Shown: piece after piece, positions 32,836 to 44,470 of the stretch | Numbering within the stretch: the first letter of the stretch is position 1 | How the letters are laid out: every line of letters starts with the position of its first letter | Source of the DNA: Takakia lepidozioides | Lineage: Eukaryota > Streptophyta > Takakiopsida > Takakiales > Takakiaceae | Reading direction: 5' to 3' | Assembly: GCA_030704615.1 (NCBI GenBank) | Contig: CM060734.1 | Location: forward strand, 7,318,001 to 7,382,000 | DNA length: 64,000 nucleotides | Made by a program: the position numbers and the translations under genes | The notes under the pieces: generated by a model | Told to the model about the DNA's origin: nothing | What the model saw: the letters and a program-made list of their open reading frames with translations, nothing else | Database searches by the model: none

Positions 32836-35341
32836 AGTTGGGACGCAATCGAAGGTGGTCTCGAAGGAGGTACCGGAGGGGGGACTGCCCGAGATGGACC
32901 GACATTAGATGGTCCGACATGTGAGGAACCACGGGTCTGCTGCGCAGCACGTCGGTTAAGGTGGAATTGTAGTGGCAAGTTGTCATCATCCGAGGCTTCA
33001 ACTTCCGCCCGGTCCAATGCAGCAGAATGATGCATGCGTGTGGAAAACAGATCTACCCTGTTGCTCCTTAATGCCCGTTGTGTTGATGGAGAGCTGGATC
33101 AGTTTTGGCATTGTGGTGGAGCTGGTCGTATCGGTGAGGCATAATCTCGTCCCGTCGACTGTACCATGGGTTCAACACCATCGTTTGTATGAACAGGGTT
33201 GCGTACGTCGATCGGTCCTGGCAGTACATCACCCCTAAGCTCCATTGGGGCACTACCGGTGGCTTTAGCGTGTATTGGGGGGCGAGGGTCGACCCCAACT
33301 TCATTTTGAGGACCATGTTCTGGGGAAGATACAATTGCAGCTTCACCTTCATCTGCGATACGTACTTCTTCAAGAAGGTCATCAAAGGTCGGCTGGATAT
33401 AAGCATCCTCCTCTGTGAATGTAAACGGGTCATACGCATTTTCGGGAGCATCATCGGATCCATCTTCACTATCGGAGGCAGATGATTCCCTCTGAGATGA
33501 TTATCTTTGAGGCTTAGTATCGTCACTCATCGAATCAGCCTCAGAAGCAGAGTCTTCGGAATGCAAATTCCTCTCATACCATGCTGCAGCATCATCCGCT
33601 GCCCTCTCACGTAGCAGTCGGCAATTGATATACACATACACCAATTTGTCAGCCCTCGCGGGATTCAACCTGTTGCGAATCTTATTGTGAACAAATGAGT
33701 ACTGTTCCAATTGCGTTCGCAAAATGAGGCAGAGCACACTTGAGCAAGAATATTTCGCAATGGGAGCCAATGTTCTTGCTCCAGCTCCAATCAGATCTCA
33801 CCATTTATGTGGCAACATATTGAGCTCTTTTGGATCCGGCATGTCCTCAAAAGGGTCGCGGCGATCTGAGAAGCATTGGTACTTGGATATAGCTCTCTCT
33901 GCATGGTTCGGCGGAGCTAGATTGTACGTGCTTCTCATGATTTTGCATTAGTAACCATGTCTTGCCCATTACTGGTTGTTTTCCATCAAACTCCCGCAAG
34001 ACGATTAACACTGGCTCTACCATATAAACAAAGTTTTCACATTTCTTCTAAAAATCATCGCTGCGAATGCTATTTCGAACTTTTCGACTTTTGCCTCATG
34101 ACTTGGCTTTTCTGGAGTCCCGCAATGTCCGTGTGTACGCATCCCATTGAGGATCGATGATGGTGTGCTCCAGACTGCTCTTCACCGTCACCAACCGATC
34201 CACCATCAAGAAGTTAGTGGCAAAACGAGTTTCGCCTAGATTGCGGAGGCTGTATTTGGGTTCGTGCCTCATATATATTGCCAAATGGATGTGGTATGTG
34301 TGGATGAATGACACAACAGTCTTCGCTCGCTTGACAAGTTGTTTCACCCACTGTTCTTTTCCCTAATCTTCCAAAAGGAGGTCAAGGATATGAGCAGTAC
34401 AACCTTGATAGTACATATGGGGATAACGTGCCAACAACATGTCTGCAGTGTTTCTCATGTTAGCGGCATTGTCTGTGCATATTTGCACGATTTTATCACT
34501 TCCGACCTGATCGATGAAGTTCGTCAATAGTTGGCATTGATAACGTCTATCTTTTTTCTCGCCGCTAATGTCGACCGATCCCAAGAATTGTTCCCCAGCT
34601 GGACATACGAGCATGACATTGAACAACGGTCTGTTTGTGACAGAACTCCAACCATCGACACATATAGTGCTTCCATATTTTCTGATGCACTCGCCCGTCC
34701 TATCGTTGACCTTTTGGGTAAGCTCGGTCATGGCGTCTTCTAGCAATCATGTGCGGAGATTGTGATAAGTAAGAGGCACGTACGTGGATCTGGACTCCGA
34801 GGTTGCTCTAACGGCAGAAACAAATACCGGAAGCCTTGCCACATTAAATGGTATGTTGGCCTCGAAGAAAAACTGCGCCAATTTTTTATCCAACTGTCTT
34901 TTCGCAGACAGGTTAAGACCTTCTTGCATGGATTGTTGCCGTAATCCTCTATTCCGTTGAAGAAGAGGTGTTGAAGCAGGTGTTGCTCCGGCACAACCCA
35001 CTTGTCCAAGGACATCCGAAGCCTCACAAGAGTCGCCCTGGGTACTAATCGGGGCATCCTGACGGGCATGGAGTGTTCTGCTCAGAGGTCATGTCCAGAT
35101 CCAAAGACATTGGAATATTGCCTCCACACTGGGCAAAATGGTTTTTTACCCGCATAGATGCTTTGGGGCATAAACCCACCCCAGCGTTCTTCACACCTTT
35201 AAAGCCGAGGTGAGCGAGCAACCGATCCTCACGATAAGAAAGCTTTAATCCACATAGGTTGCACTCAACACTACCAGTGGCACTGACAGTGTTCGGGATT
35301 GTTGTATACCAAGGGCTCCATTCATCCCTTATCTTCACCCA
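32827..35341 (-). pseudogene. hAT-family transposase, main part (interrupted at its C-terminus by the MULE)
   Basis: Read from 35338 downwards. The N-terminus has a BED-like finger (CNLCGLKLSYREDRLLAHLG...CGG). A DUF659-type core follows (about 34746-34363): YGSTICVDGWSSVTNRPL, FNVMLVCPAGEQFLGS, ICTDNAANMRN and MYYQGCTAHILDLLLED. Then come KFLGETRFAT-type residues (LRNLGETRFATNFLM, about 34240) and a C-terminal dimerisation segment (FVHNKIRNRLNPARADKLVYVY, about 33690). An acidic Ser-rich tail runs to the insertion point at 32835 and resumes at 14784. Several stops and frame changes (for example a TAA near 33510) show it is dead. The sequence suggests an element flanked by GCGACCGCC hairpin arrays on both sides (12440-14228 and 35762-36965). 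Confidence 0.85.
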
Positions 35342-35761
35342 ATATCCACTCCCCTAGGACCTAGCGATGCAAACAACAAAAAACAGTCACCTATAAATGA
35401 ACGTGTTGTGAATGTAGAGTGCAATGCGATAGCCCAACACTTCTACACCTGTCAGCAACCCAAGTGGGTCGATGTGGGTTGTAGTGTTGAACTTATACAC
35501 AATCTACTGAAGTGGCTTTGGTGGAAGCCACAACGGCAAAAGATGCGCACCATCCTCTTGGGCTACACTCTTGTTTAGTGGAAGAGAACATCCAAAGCAA
35601 CCTCAAGTGTTTGCGCCAAAAAAAATGAGGAGCTTGGTGACCCTCCTCCCTTACATATGATCCAAGAGGGATGAAAGTGAAATGAAAGTGAAATGAATAA
35701 ATGACTAACCAATAACGCCCACCCGAAAAAACTGTACAACCATATTTGTTATAATTTTGAA
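35342..35761. other. Upstream region of the hAT transposase gene
   Basis: No coding potential is recognised. It lies between the hAT start and the hairpin array and probably holds the hAT promoter. Confidence 0.4.
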
Positions 35762-36965
35762 ATTAAGCGACCGCTAATATTACAGTCGCTATTTTTATTT
35801 TTTATGAAAAACAAGCGATCGCCACTACTGTGGTCGCTTTTATTTCCTTTCATTTTGTGCAATATTGCGGTCATTTCTATTTTGTATATTTTTAAATTTA
35901 AGCGACCGCCCGTATGGCGGTCGCTATTGTTTTTTATTTCAAAATATAATGCGACTGCCGGTATGGCGTCGCTTCATTTGTTAATATATTTAAAATAAAG
36001 CAACCGCCAATATGGTGGTCGCTTTTATTTTTAGTATTTTTAATAAAACGCGACCGCCAGTAAGGTGGTCGCTTTTAATCTTTATATTTTCAAGTTTAAG
36101 CGACCTCCAGGTTGGCGGTTGCTTAAACTTAATAAATATTTTAAAATTGATGCAACCGCCGGTTTGGTGGTCGCAAATATTGTTTTAAAACAAGCGACCA
36201 CCGGTGTGGCGGTCGCTTTTATTTTCATATGTCGCTTGTTTTTTTTATATAATTTTAAATTTACCGACCGCCCAATGGCGGTCGCTGTTTTGTTTTTTAT
36301 ATTTTTGAAATTATCCGACCGGCATATGGTGGTCATTTGTTCTGTACATATTTACAAAATTGTGCGACCGCCAATACGGCAGTCGCTTGTTTTCTTTTTT
36401 AAATTAGGCGACCGCCAATGCGACCACCAATCTTGTTTTTTTTTTAAAATAAATTGAAGCGACCGCCAAGATAGCGGTCGCTAATTCTTTTTTTAATTCG
36501 AAAAATAAAGCGACTGCCAGTGCGACCGCCAATCTTGCTTTTTTTTTAAAAAAAATTGAAGCGACCGCCAATATGGTGGTCGCTATTTCTTTTTCTATTT
36601 CGAAAAATAAAGCGACCGCCAGTGCGACCGCCAATCTTGCTTTAAGAAAAATAAAAATTGAAGCGACCGCCAATACGGCGGTCGCTATTTCTTTTTTAAT
36701 TTTGAAAAACAAAGCGACCGCCATAATTGGCGGTCGCGTTCATTTTGTTAATTTTCAAAAATGTATTTGCCACCGTGCGACCGCCAATACGACAGTCGCT
36801 TGTTTTCTTTTTTAAATTAGGCGACCGCCAATACGACCGCCAATCTTGTTTTTTTTATAAAATAAATTGAAGCGACCGCCAACATAGCGGTCTCTATTTG
36901 TTTTTTTAATTCGAAAAATAAAGCGACCGCCAGTGCGACCGCCAATCTTGCTTTTTTTTTTAAAA
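35762..36965. repeat. GCGACCGCC hairpin array on the hAT 5' side
   Basis: About 20 inverted pairs (AAGCGACCGCCA...TGGTGGTCGCTT and variants) have AT-rich spacers. The right-hand part has a two-hairpin super-repeat of about 120 bp: GCGACCGCCAATATGGTGGTCGC, then a single-arm GCGACCGCCAGTGCGACCGCC, recurring near 36460, 36560, 36680 and 36870. The array stops abruptly at about 36966, inside a second hAT transposase fragment. Confidence 0.82.
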
Positions 36966-38035
36966 CATTTGAAGGTCGAGGATATGAGCACAACATCCTT
37001 GATAATACATGTGAGGGTACTAAGCCAAAAGTAACTGGGCCATAATTCTCATGTTCGAGGTATTGTCCGTACAAATTTGCACAATTTTCTCCAGTCCAAT
37101 AGAGTCAATGGCTTTGGATAGCACCAGAAACTAGTAATGTGCATCCTTCCGTTCCCCGGTTGTGTCAATAGCTCCTATAAATTGTTCCCCCGCTGGACAT
37201 ACGAGCATGATGTTGAATAATGGTTGGTTTGTGACTGAGTTCCAACCATCGGCACATAATGTACTTCCATATTTTCGCAATGAATCCCCGGTTCGATCTG
37301 TTACTCGTTTTGAAAGGTCAGTCATGGCCTCTTCCAACAATCCCGTACGTAGAGCATTGTAAGGAGGTGGTGTGTACGTGCATTTTGACTCCGAAGTTGT
37401 TCTCACAGCTGAAACAAACAATCGGAGTCATGCCATGTTGAATGGTATGTTGGCCTCATAGAAAAACGTTGCCCACTTCTTATCTAACGCCATCTTCACT
37501 GTCACGTTCAATCCCTCCGAAATGGATTGTTGTCGCAGGATTGTACTTCTTTGAGATCCTCTTGTATCTTGTGGTGTGATTGCATCTCGACCCCCTGTCT
37601 CAATGTACCAGATACCTCGCAAGAGTCCCCTTGCATACAACGGAATGGTGCTTCCGGATGCAAACGTGCTGCTTCTGCATGAGGGGGATTAATCTCCTGA
37701 CCGCAATTTGGTGTGCTGCCTTCTACGAGGTTCCCTTCCTCCAATGGCTCTGGAACAACCCCTCCACACTGCGCAAAATGAGCTTTCACCCGCATGGATG
37801 CTTTTGAGCATAAACCCACCCCAGGGTTTCGACCATTGCAATCCCTGTACCCCAAATGAGCAAGCATCCGATCTTTGCGATAATGCAATTTATTCCAACA
37901 AAGCTTGCACTCAATACAGTCCCTTGTTTGCGGAACTCTTGTGTACCAAGGGGTCCACTCATTTTTCATTTTGTAGAGGGATCCTACGGTAATAATGAAG
38001 AAAAAGAATGGTGGAGCCAAGAGTGGATCACACAC
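36966..38035 (-). pseudogene. Second hAT transposase fragment (N-terminal half)
   Basis: The minus-strand frames start with a BED-like finger (WTPWYTRVPQ, CKLCWNKLHYRKDRMLAHLG...CGG, about 37960-37770). The DUF659-type core follows (YGSTLCADGWNSVTNQPL, about 37290), then ICTDNTSNMR, and it ends near HILDL at 36970. There the hairpin array replaces the rest of the gene. It is closely similar to the copy at 32827-35341 but has its own stops and shifts. The C-terminal half is not found elsewhere in the window. Confidence 0.8.
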
Positions 38036-38341
38036 TTCAAGTGATCATGTGCGGTGTATGCCAATAGAATGGCATGAACAGGAAAGACCTCTCTTGTAGC
38101 CGCCTCTTGCGCACCACTCTCATACAAAAAACGGTGTACGTCCCAGCTCACAAAAGTGGATGCCACAAGTGAAATAAGAAGGTGTCTCCACGAAGAGCTT
38201 ATATACTGTCCCAGCGGCCTTGGCAGATAGGCAACAAACACATTCCAAACTGGAATGATGAACTGAAAGCCCTGGGGTATGAATCTCCGGACTGCCAACT
38301 ACCAAAGGGAATTTCCACTAGGCCCAAATTGGTGGAGGGTC
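38036..38341. other. Spacer, no gene seen
   Basis: Nothing recognisable lies between the hAT fragment and the putative retroelement LTR. Confidence 0.45.
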
Positions 38342-38490
38342 TGTTGGGGGAAAAAAAAAGGGACCGTTATGTCCCGGTGAGCAGCCGAAGCTCCGAGTTG
38401 GCCCGGCGGCGAGGTTGGGAGTTAGGCGCGCGCATCAAAGCGAGTAACTATGACTTGAAGGGGAGCTTACCGAAGTGAGGTGCGCGACAC
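38342..38490 (+). mobile_element. Possible short 5' LTR of a Ty3/gypsy-type element
   Basis: A block starting TGTTGGGGGAAAA and ending GTGCGCGACA lies immediately before a tRNA-Met-type primer binding site. The TG...CA ends and position fit an LTR of about 149 bp, but no second copy is available to confirm the boundaries. Confidence 0.35.
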
Positions 38491-38491
38491 T

Positions 38492-38503
38492 TGGTATCAG
38501 AGC
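38492..38503 (+). promoter_or_regulatory. Primer binding site for initiator tRNA-Met
   Basis: TGGTATCAGAGC is the canonical plant LTR-retrotransposon primer binding site. It lies 239 bp upstream of the gag Met at 38742. Confidence 0.85.
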
Positions 38504-38741
38504 TTAGAGTTCAGTACGCGATCGTCCTTGGGATCGGCCTCATCATGGGGTCGGGAAGCCAAAGCGAAAGCGGAACGGCCCGAAAGATGATGATCCTGGT
38601 GAGCTCGATGGGGGCGACGTGTCACCAAAGCGGTCGTTTGAGGAAGCGATGCATGCTTTTGAAAACGAGGCCGCTCAAGAACGGGAGGAATCTGAGGAGT
38701 CAAAGCCCGAGGAATTCTAAAGAGCTCCGACAGACCAACAG

Positions 38742-41130
38742 ATGCCTCTTTTGCCAGCAGCCTTTTGGGAAGGGTTGTTGGCGCAGTTTGGCGGGACGTT
38801 GAAAGACGTGATGAAGGCGGCTAATGCCACTTCCACTAAGGCAAAGTTTAAGGTGAAGCCTAAGGAACCCGACACCTTCGAGGGCATCCAAAATTGGAAG
38901 GCACTCAACACCTGGCTCTTGGAGCTTGAGCAGTACTTCCGGGCGGCCAAGTTGAGTGACGAGGATCGGGTGGAAGTGGCTCCCACCTATTAGAGACAGT
39001 TTGTGCCCCTCAACGCGTCCTGGCTCGCCCGGGACAAGATGAGGAATTTGAAGCAAACGGATGACATTCGGGGATATGTTCAGGCTTTCAATGTGCTGTT
39101 GCTCGAAGTCGCGGACATGGTAGAACCAGAAACGGTCTTCAACTTTGTGGCGGGACTGGCCCCATGGACCAGGCGGAAGTTGGAGGAGAAGCCATCTAAG
39201 ACTTTGAACGAGGCAATTGAGAGGGCTGAATGTTTCTCGGATGTCCCTAGGGGCGAAAGACAAGGCCGTATGGAGCTGAACCACAAGAAGACCCGGCGGG
39301 AGGGTGTCTCCTTTCGACCGGAAAAGAAGTGGGATAGGCCACGCGGCGACAATGGCACGTGGAAATCGAAGGGAGGGCCTTCACACGCCAAGATGACACC
39401 CGGTGCTCCGAAAGAAAAATCAGGTGCGACGCCTTATGGCGGACAAAAGGTGACCTTCGATGGAGTGTGCTTCAATTGTGGGGAGCCCGGGCACATGGCC
39501 AAGAAGTGCATGAAACCCCAAGAATTGAACATGACTCGGGCAACCACGGAGCTGTCCAAAGATTCCATCAGCCGCTTGGTGGAGGCGGTGGTCGCCAAGA
39601 CTTGCAAGGTAGGCAACTACTTTTGTGAGTTGTATCAGGAAACTGGCGCCTTGCGTAAAGGGAGTCAGTTAATGTTTGTGAGTGGGATAATCTCCGGAAC
39701 TAACGTGTCGTTGTTGGTGGACACAGGAGCGTCGCACTCCTTCATGACACCGACAACAACACGGAAGCTGGGACTCCCGACAAGTGATGTGGGGGCCTCT
39801 ATTGAGGTGCGTTCTGCCAAAGGAGAACCACAATTGGCGACGAGGTTGGCGTTCGATGTTCCTCTTCAACTGGGGAGTTGGGAGGGACGTGAGAACTTCA
39901 CCATTTGCGAGATCGATGGAGTGGATCTCATTTTGGGGATGACCTTTTTGAGCAAATCCGGAGCGGTCATAGATGGCCGCAAGAGAGTAGTCACGCTACC
40001 ATGTGGGAATGGTGGCGAAGTTTTACGAGTGTCAGAAACGCCCAACCCCGTGGGAGGGCAAATAAACCTTCTGTCAGCAAGGGAGTGGGCCGTGGAGGAG
40101 TCACACAAGCCCTAGTTTTTGCTTTACGTAAGACAAGTGAAGGGAGAAGGCAATAAGGAGCCGAGCCCAGATTGGATCAAAGGGATCTTGGAGAAATACT
40201 AGGATGTGATGTCAGAGGATTTACCAAGCGGCTTGCCACCGCGAGGGGAGTTGACCACAAGATTGAGGTGATACCGGGATCGGAGCCGCCTGCCAAGGCG
40301 TCCTACCGGTTGAGCCACAGAGAGTTGGTCGAGCTGAAGACTCAGCTCAAGGATCTAATGTCAAAGGGGTACATCCGGCCGAGTAAGTCACCTTCCGGAG
40401 CCCCGGTGCTATTCGCAGACAAGAAGGATGGGACGCTGCGGATGTGTGTCGACTATAGGGCTCTGAATAAGGTGACTATCAAGAACCGGTACCCTTTGCC
40501 AATGATCGACGACCTCTTCGATCGGTTGGCAGGAGCGAAGTATTTCAGCCGGATCGATTTGCGCTCCGGGTATCATCAGATCCGAGTGGCGGAAGGAGAT
40601 GAGGAGAAAACCGCGTGCAGGACAAGATATGGTTTGTATGAGTTCTTGGTGATGCCTTTTGGACTCACCAACGAACCCGCGACCTTTAGCACGTTAATGA
40701 ACAGCCTTTTCCAGGAGTGGTTGGATGACTTTGTGATCGTATACATCGACGACATACCGGTGTACTCGAAAACAAAGGAAGAGCACCTGGAGCACCTCAA
40801 AAGGGTGTTCCAAAAATTGCGGGAAAGGAAGTTGTATGCTAAAGCTTCAAAATGCAAATTCGGGGTCACAAAAGTGGAGTTCTTGGGGCATGTGATTACA
40901 CAGGATGGGATCAAAATGGATGACAGAAAGGTGGGGGCGATCTTGGACTGGGAGCCTCCAACTTCGGTCCCGGGAGTGCGATCCTTCCTAGGACTCGCCT
41001 CCTATTACCGGAAGTATGTGAGAAATTTCGCCAAGATCGCGGGACCGCTGTCAGACCTTCTGTGTAAATCCAAAGTCTGGGTATGGAACACCTTTTGTGG
41101 TCAAGCTTTTGCCGAGTTGAAGCAGCGGAT
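38742..41130 (+). pseudogene. Ty3/gypsy-type gag-protease-reverse transcriptase, 3'-truncated
   Basis: The gag part (38742-39400) holds a retrotransposon-gag domain (WLLELEQYFRAAKLSDED...) interrupted by one TAG at 38991. The CCHC knuckle CFNCGEPGHMAKKC lies at about 39470, and a retropepsin-type active site LLVDTGASHSFM at about 39711. After a frame change near 40115-40250 comes reverse transcriptase ([10 protein letters not shown] in one frame, then [37 protein letters not shown] and VYIDDI at about 40738). The protein stops being gypsy-like after FAELKQRM at 41130, where RNase H should begin. Sequence of a different element follows directly. Confidence 0.9.
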
Positions 41131-42543
41131 GGCACACCGGCAGCTTCAGCAAGCAGCAGTGGGACTAGTGGTACAGTAGCTACGTCGTCCACCCAAGCCA
41201 CTACCGCACCAGCACTAGTACCCGTGCCTGCCTTCAACCCTGTTGTGGAGTTCTTCGAAGAGTTGAGAGGGAACTACCAAGGGGTGAGGACAGAGAAGTT
41301 GCGGAGCTTGCAAGAGTTCCAACGGAAGCCTACTGAGAGCTTGAGGGAGGCTTTCACTCGCATGAGGCGCTTGATAAATGTAACCCAAGGGGTTACGGAA
41401 GCTCAGGCAGTCCAATTCTGGTATGGGATATTGGACAAGGAGCTAAGGAGAAGGGTGCGGGATGCAACTCTCCTACAAGCGGCCCAACCCACTTTAGCAA
41501 ATGTGTTTTTGCTGGCAGAGCGGATAGAGCTCAACATGGTGGAGGAACGAGTGGTCATGGTGGGATTTGCTAAGGAGCCACCACGGGGTAGTGGTGCTCC
41601 CAGCCAACCACTACCTCAACGTGCTCAAGGCAACAAGGGGGTCCAGGTAAAGCCCAGGGAAGGACAGAGAGGACCTCAGATGCAGGGGTCTCTCCCTTCA
41701 TTTGCAGGCCAACAACGGGCGGAGGTGGTGTGTTGGACATGTGGAGGACCCCATGTCAAGAAGGATTGCCTAGAGGGAGGCAAAGGGCCGGCATATGCAC
41801 AGCCTACACAATTGCAGTGTGGGCATTGTGGCAAGCACGGGCATGGAGAGGCCCAGTGTTATGGTTTGCATCCTGAGTTGCGCCCAGGCCAGTTCCAAGG
41901 GAACAATGGTGGCCGGGGGCGAGGTGGAGCAGCCCAGAGAGGATGAGGTGGCCAGGCACGGGATGCAAGCCAAGGGCAAGCTCAACATGGCCAAGGACGC
42001 GGAGGTCAGGGTGTTGACCAAGGCATGGCCAACCGGCTTCAGCAGCTAGAGCAGAGGCTCGCTACCATGGCTACAGCTCAGGTGGTACCGGCTCCAAGGT
42101 TGGATGGTCCACCTCTTGCTCCTGAGGGAGGAGATATGGGAGGCATGGGATTCATGTGCGGAGCAGCACTACCACTAGTGCAAGTGGAGTCTGCTGCAGC
42201 CGTGACTCGAGGAGCAGCACGAGTTCCTAAGCCACGAGGTGCAGAGGTGGAGTTGGATTCACAGCGTGGGGAGGCAAGCCGTCAGGCTAGGCTTCCTCAA
42301 TCATTCACATTGGCGGAGACAGTGTTGACGCCATCCATGGCACCTAGTTCTCGCCCGACTGTTACCGAGGCGGAGGTTACTATGCCATTGGGGAGAGCTA
42401 CACGGGCAACACCACTACCTAGTGTTTTCAAGGCTACGGCAGCTAGTGTGCTTCTAGGAGCGGCCACATCTGTGTGTCAGACTCCATTGTTCTCGGCTAC
42501 CATGATTGCGATGCGTGTTCAGGCTGGCAGCTACACTCTGTGA
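41131..42543 (+). pseudogene. gag of a second LTR-type retroelement (5'-truncated)
   Basis: The frame reads FNPVVEFFEELRGNYQGV, LQEFQRKPTESLREAF and FWYGILDKELRRR, a retrotransposon-gag pattern. Two knuckle-like motifs follow (CWTCGGPHVKKDC and CGHCGKHGHGEAQC, about 41730-41860). One TGA at 41944 interrupts it. Beyond that a Gln/Met-rich and Ala-rich tail reaches 42543. It overlaps the start of the pol frame (42506) in a different frame, consistent with a frameshift between gag and pol. The original gag start and 5' LTR are missing because of the join at 41130. Confidence 0.82.
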
Positions 42544-43504
42544 GAGTGGGGAGGTTACTTCATCTTCTGCGGAGATAGTGGGAGGTGTAGTGCTGGAGGG
42601 ATCCTCGGATTTGAGGGTCAAGACTGCCACGACGGCGCCATGGCAAGCTGCAGCTGCCAGGTTGATAGAGCTGCCAGCTAGGCCAGCCATTGAGCGCGCC
42701 ATGGTGACACCTGGAGTTGTTATGTTAGACAACCAAGATGGCATTTTCTGTTTGAGTGGACCGGCAGGCAAGAGGTACTGACCATTGCGGGTCTTGCTGG
42801 ACTCGGGAGCTCAGCCATTGATGCTGGGCAGAGCTGCTATTGCAGGCTTGGGCCTCACGGAGGCGGATATGGAGCCTTGTCCTTTCCAGATATAGACGTC
42901 TCTGGGAGGATCGGAGCAGGCTCGGGGCATGACATGGCGTGAGTTGGCTATCAGACTACGGCCGGATCACCCTACAGATGGCTCAGTGATGCAAGCCAAG
43001 GCCATTGTGACAGACGCGGTCTCGTACGATGTCCTGGTTGGTGGGGCAGTGTTGTACCCCATGGGCTTCACCCTGGATTTTTGGGAGGAGTCAGCTTCCT
43101 ATAGGCCTGGATGGCAGTCAAGGGAGGGCCGGCATGTGCAGCTCCCTGTGACGTTCATAGAAGGAGTTGCGGTTGCCCAGCGGGGCAAGATGCCGACACT
43201 AGCAGCATTCACAGCTGTAGTGACTTGGCCTGGAGAATTGTTGGATGGCAACACTCATTCAGAGGATGTGTCACCTCCGGGAGAGTAGGATGACATGCAT
43301 GGTATGGCGGAGTTGCCTGCCATGGTTGCTCATACTCCATTGTGGGGCTCGAGCAAGGATTTGCAGCGGGTTGCTGATCAACGGGTGCAACAAGCCTGGG
43401 TAGAGGCTTTTGTACCGTCAGGAGAGGAGGAGAGTGCGGGGATTGCACCAGGACCACCTCAGTTGTCACCATTGGACACCACACCAATCGTGTGGCAGTA
43501 TTCG

Positions 43505-44470
43505 GATGAAGGCATTTGTCTTCTGAACTTGTTTGGCGGGATCAGCACCGGATTGGCTGTTGTGTTACATGTAGGTGTATGAGTTCGGCGTTACCTGTAA
43601 GTGGAGAGCAATGACACTGCACGACACGTTTCACTTCGCCATGTTGCTCAGTTGGTACAGCAGTACCCTGAGTTGTTGCTGGTGTCTGCAATTCGTGGAT
43701 ATCAAGAGGCCTTGCCAGCAGACATTTCGTTGCTGGGGGCGCAAGATTTGGAGCGGGTTGGCTCCATTGATATGGTAGTGGCAGGTTGGCCCTTCCAAGG
43801 GCATTCATCAGCCGAGCATGGCAATGGATTGCGAGACTCAAGGTCGGGTCTGTTTTGGGAGACGGTGCGGGTTTTGCGCCACTTGCAGCTTCATCAAGTT
43901 GTATCTCCAGCATACATCTTGGAGAATGTGCCACTGATGGGCGATTCTTGAGCCAGGGTGATGGCCAGTGTGCATCAAGTCCGGTCGTGGCTTGGGTCAG
44001 CAGTGTTGCTAGATGCAGCTACAGTGGGGTCACGGGCTCATCGTCCACGGCTATGGTGGACTAACTTGATGCCACCCGCGCTGCTCAAGCGTGCATTTGA
44101 TGGGGCGCAGCGGCCAGCACACCTCACAGTGGATAGCATTTTGGACACATGGAGGCAGTCTCAGCATGTGAGACACGATGACCGTTTGCCTTTGGCAGTG
44201 GTCAACAAGGTGGGTCAACCACGAGCAGCATGACCTACACTGCTCAGCTTCCCAGGATCGCATGCTTTCCGGGATAGTGGACCTGGCCTCCTGTGGGATG
44301 CTCAGTTGTAGCAGTTAGTGGAGCCTAATGCTGATGAGCGTGAGTGGGGAATGGGTTTTACCACTGGTACCACGACGGTGCCGTCTCTTTCTGAGGCATC
44401 ACGTCGTCAGGTGTTGGGGCAAGCAATGGATCTCAATTGCTTGAGCTGGATTATCAGTTTGGCTATGGCT
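43505..44470 (+). pseudogene. C5-cytosine DNA methyltransferase-like domain within retroelement pol
   Basis: Motifs are visible in the expected order. Motif I is LLNLFGGISTGL (about 43519), followed by an acidic YxVESND. Motif IV is DMVVAGWPFQGHS (about 43770-43806). A GLRDSRSGLFWETVRVL block comes next, then motif VI YILENVPLMG (about 43915). Motif VIII is AHRPRLWWTNL (about 44036). Motifs IX-X are NADEREWGMGFTTGTT...RRQVLGQAMDLN (about 44327-44440). The arrangement most resembles DNMT3-type enzymes. The catalytic Pro-Cys is Pro-Phe because the codon at 43793-43795 is TTC, so this copy would be inactive even without its stops. An intact element would methylate cytosines, perhaps of its own DNA; that role is inference. 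Confidence 0.8.

Noticed and set aside
35762-36965. Resemblance of the hairpin arrays to a CRISPR array
   Set aside because: Repeats are phased palindromes, but spacers are near-identical AT-rich filler and not unique sequences. No cas genes are present and the DNA is clearly eukaryotic.
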